A stretch of 64,000 bases of DNA from Carposina sasakii (Eukaryota > Arthropoda > Insecta > Lepidoptera > Carposinidae), in contig CP053153.1 in assembly GCA_014607495.2 (NCBI GenBank), positions 7,688,001 through 7,752,000 on the forward strand, read 5' to 3'. Made by a program: the position numbers and the translations under genes. The notes beneath the pieces were generated by a model. That model had not been told where the DNA came from. It was given only the letters and a program-made list of their open reading frames with translations, and ran no database searches. Below are positions 61,676 through 64,000 of the stretch, piece by piece (the first letter of the stretch is position 1; every line of letters begins with the position of its first letter).

Positions 61676-62170
61676 TGTTAAAGAAACGCGGTGAGAAGCA
61701 ATATTTACTCACTGCTTAAAAAGTATCGTTTCATCTTTAAACATTGTGCTGAGGGATTCAGCTTTGTTTGCCGAGATTTGGCTAGTGTATAGCTATCGGG
61801 ATGAAGAATAACGTTGCCAATATGTAATTTAGAAAAGAGATGGTAAAATTCGTCATCCGAGTAATTGACCCGGTGGCTTAGTGGTTATAGCGGCTGGCAC
61901 GGTTTGCAGCGGGCGTGGGTTCGATTCCCACTCGGGTGAAGAATTTTTTCCATTTTCTTTATTAATAATTTTATTCACTATGGGTGCGCCCACCACCGGG
62001 CCCTACACCCTCCACTGAATTGTAACGCCTAATACAATTTCATTTAATAATTTTATAAAAAGTATTTAGCACGTAGTCATCGCAAGATACTCGTAGAATA
62101 AAAACAAAGATCTCTTACGTCCTGAAATGTATCTAATCACATCACCGTAAAATAAGTATTGCTTCGTCCA
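61676..62170. mobile_element. MITE-like copy (relative of 13952) split by later insertion
   Basis: AAACGCGGTGAGAAGCAATA at 61685 and CATCACCGTAAAATAAGTAT at 62140 are both parts of the 13952/19258 family. The 61720-62060 block between them carries a SINE. Confidence 0.4.
61865..61970 (+). repeat. tRNA-derived SINE, second family
   Basis: GGTGGCTTAGTGGTTATAGC (A box) and GTGGGTTCGATTCCCACTCG (B box) form a tRNA-like head. A tail GAAGAATTTTTTCCATTTTC and TTTATTAATAATTTT follows. Related tails occur at 56640 and 54815. Confidence 0.65.
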
Positions 62171-62277
62171 GGCTTCCACAGTAGTTCCGATTTCGTTTTA
62201 AGCTCGAAACTTTAAAAACGACAATGTAGGTTTCGCAAAGTATCACAGATAATATAATATATACTAGTACAAGCCGC

Positions 62278-62490
62278 GTGGTGCCGGCAGAGAAGAATTT
62301 GTACCACCCCATGCCTGCCCGTGGGTATCGTACGAGACGATTAAGGGTTTCCAAGAGGCGGGCAAATCAGACTGCGGTCACCAACCCGCCTGCCCAGCGT
62401 AGTGACTATGGGCAAAAACCCCCCATGGCAGTAGCCTTATGGCGTGCCCTGGGGGAGGCCTACGTCCAGCAGAAAAATACAATAGACTTA
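62278..62490 (+). repeat. LINE 3' end fragment
   Basis: Ends with LWRALGEAYVQQ at about 62428-62472. The 5' side holds CGGTCACCAACCCGCCTGCC and CACCCCATGCCTGCCCGTGG, as in 24728-24858. No upstream ORF remains. Confidence 0.6.
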
Positions 62491-63050
62491 CAATAAACAT
62501 GTACCTGATCTCATACAATAAAACAATAACAAAGATGAACCAACTGGCTAACATTTGTCACCCACGTAAGAACGTTGCTATTTTTATGCATACGCGTTGT
62601 TAGGCCCACTCCACTGTATTCTTCCTCCATAGTTGTAACCTGCTGCAACCTTCAGTACGCCAGCCTTACGCGGTTATATCACACCTCGCCTCGTAAGTGC
62701 TTAAAATATCGTGGTTTAATTTACATACATTTTTCGGGTCAAATATTATATATTCTATTATATTCTAGTCTTTTCTGATACTCTATACCTAGTTAGGCTC
62801 GCATGACATGTTTTTCATAACACACCTAAGATATATACGTCCGTACAATATTTAAAGACTGGTTTGTCATAGCGGAATAGCCTTCGCAATTAAATACCTC
62901 TACATATACTAACCAAATTTATTTAAAAGAACCAAAATGTTCACAATACAAAAACTTTTACTACTTTTATTACTTAGTAGCAAATTTTTTTAAATGTATA
63001 TTGCCTTCGAGATATCATTCTAGAAAAGTCTGTTTTACCAAATTAAAATA

Positions 63051-63438
63051 TACACGATGATTGTTGTCGTCAATGTTCCCGAAAACTACGAAATCTCCAC
63101 ATCATCACGATTATTTTTCTCCATGGAAGCATACCTGGGAAGTGTGTCTGGTTTCCAAAACTTTAGGGTCCAAAGTTGAGTAAATAGACTGCGTTTTTCT
63201 GCATAAATGCACATTGACGCGTGTAGCAAGATTTTTTCATGATAAATTATTAATATCAGTCTATGAAAAAACTAGCATAAACTCTGGACACTATAAATTT
63301 CGCCCGACCAAGTAATTATTTTAAAAAATTCAAAAAAAATACATCGTTTCCCAGCATTTTTTTTGGCATGAACCTACTTTATTTGATGTATAGAGTACGT
63401 ACCCTTCGTTAAGGGTGGCAACGAAAAAACTCCCTGTA
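63051..63438 (-). mobile_element. ACAGGGTG-ended element, copy 5
   Basis: Reverse orientation: ends in ACGAAAAAACTCCCTGTA, with AGAGTACGTACCCTTCGTTA and TAGGGTCCAAAGTTGAGTAA inside. The inner end is diverged (TACACGATGATTGTTG). Confidence 0.65.
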
Positions 63439-64000
63439 TGTTCAAATTACTACACTAAGTAGTAGTAGTGCATGTCATTGTATGTTTTCTAGGCTCTTTA
63501 CTAACTTCTAATCGCAGGGTTTCATGCCAGGATCGTGTGAAGATATTCTATGAATACAAATAGGAAATATACAATACGAGTTAATACAATAATGACAAAA
63601 AATACTTGGCACACAAATCAATCAAGGCTGTCACGCAAATATGTAATTGATATCTCTGTATAGACCAATATAGCATTTTATTAGCCTATTAACCTTTAAC
63701 TTCGCATAATAATACCATTTATTATATTTTACATAAAACAATGTTATTATAATTTAAAACAAGATGAATTTTAAGATAAGTTAAAAAGTTTAGGAATTCA
63801 ATTAAAAACATACCTGCCTACTAATCTTGGATTTAAATTATATGATTTAAAATTTTTCATAAAGTATAGGTATACACATATTACAAAAAAAAAAAAATCT
63901 GTAATACAACCTGTCTAATGACATGTCTAATGCCAATAAAATTTTAGCTACCCTTGTAATCTTAAGTTGGTAAAGTAAAACCCATGTAGAGCCAGATTCT

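Larger units (their letters stand above)
60136..64000. other. Upstream region or first intron of gene 6, repeat-rich
   Basis: The missing first exon of gene 6 should lie here or beyond the window. Contents: a TATG-tailed repeat (60725-60915), two SINEs, a broken MITE-like copy, a LINE tail and an ACAGGGTG element in reverse. No TATA box with the spacing used by genes 1-4 was found. Confidence 0.5.

Noticed and set aside
61865..61937. tRNA-like sequence with A and B boxes
   Set aside because: No closing acceptor stem or sensible anticodon arm, and the tail matches a repeated family: a SINE, not a tRNA gene.
62490..62515. ATGAGATCAG-GTACAT on the minus strand as first exon of gene 6
   Set aside because: Resembles gene 1 exon 1, but ends in phase 1 and cannot join exon 2 in frame; no TATA box upstream.

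Overview
This is a stretch of AT-rich nuclear DNA from an insect, almost certainly a moth or butterfly. Two things point that way. Every protein-coding gene that can be reconstructed is an RR-1 type cuticular protein (chitin-binding Rebers-Riddiford domain). The rest is packed with repeats of a kind I recognise from lepidopteran genomes, notably the dispersed repeat starting CCCGCGACTCCGTCCGCGTGG and LINE tails ending WRALGEAYVQQ. Genus and species cannot be told from the sequence.

Six cuticular protein genes were assembled by hand from splice sites, conserved motifs and codon phase. Five are on the minus strand: gene 1 (1855-7953), gene 2 (12522-22081), gene 3 (28304-36477), gene 4 (47468-49551) and gene 6 (58060-60135, first exon not found). 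Gene 5 is on the plus strand (50409-53002), head-to-head with gene 4 and tail-to-tail with gene 6. All six share a phase-2 intron just before the SYETGN-like start of the RR domain. Genes 1-3 begin with a tiny exon carrying only 3-12 coding bases, followed by a 1.9-5.5 kb intron, and have a TATA box 74-91 bp upstream of the ATG. Genes 4 and 5 lack that first intron. Genes 1, 2, 3 and 6 are compact, with the usual HLPTPPP or HIPTPPP tail. Gene 4 has lost this proline tail and carries a long Ser/Ala/Thr-rich C-terminus. Gene 5 has about 300 extra low-complexity residues between signal peptide and RR domain.

The proteins would be secreted by epidermal cells and bind chitin fibres in the cuticle, so the window looks like part of a tandem RR-1 array grown by local duplication. 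Most intron and intergenic space is transposon debris: LINE 3' ends, tRNA-derived SINEs, a 1.36 kb pogo-like element with a decayed transposase end, several inverted-repeat (MITE-like) elements, a near-perfect 163 bp palindrome, and at least four multi-copy families. No RNA genes, CRISPR arrays or prokaryotic-style features were found. Nothing here amounts to a wholly new system. The most unusual items are the divergent pair of low-complexity-extended RR-1 genes (4 and 5), a decayed tandem duplication across a splice donor in gene 6, and several apparently unnamed inverted-repeat elements.
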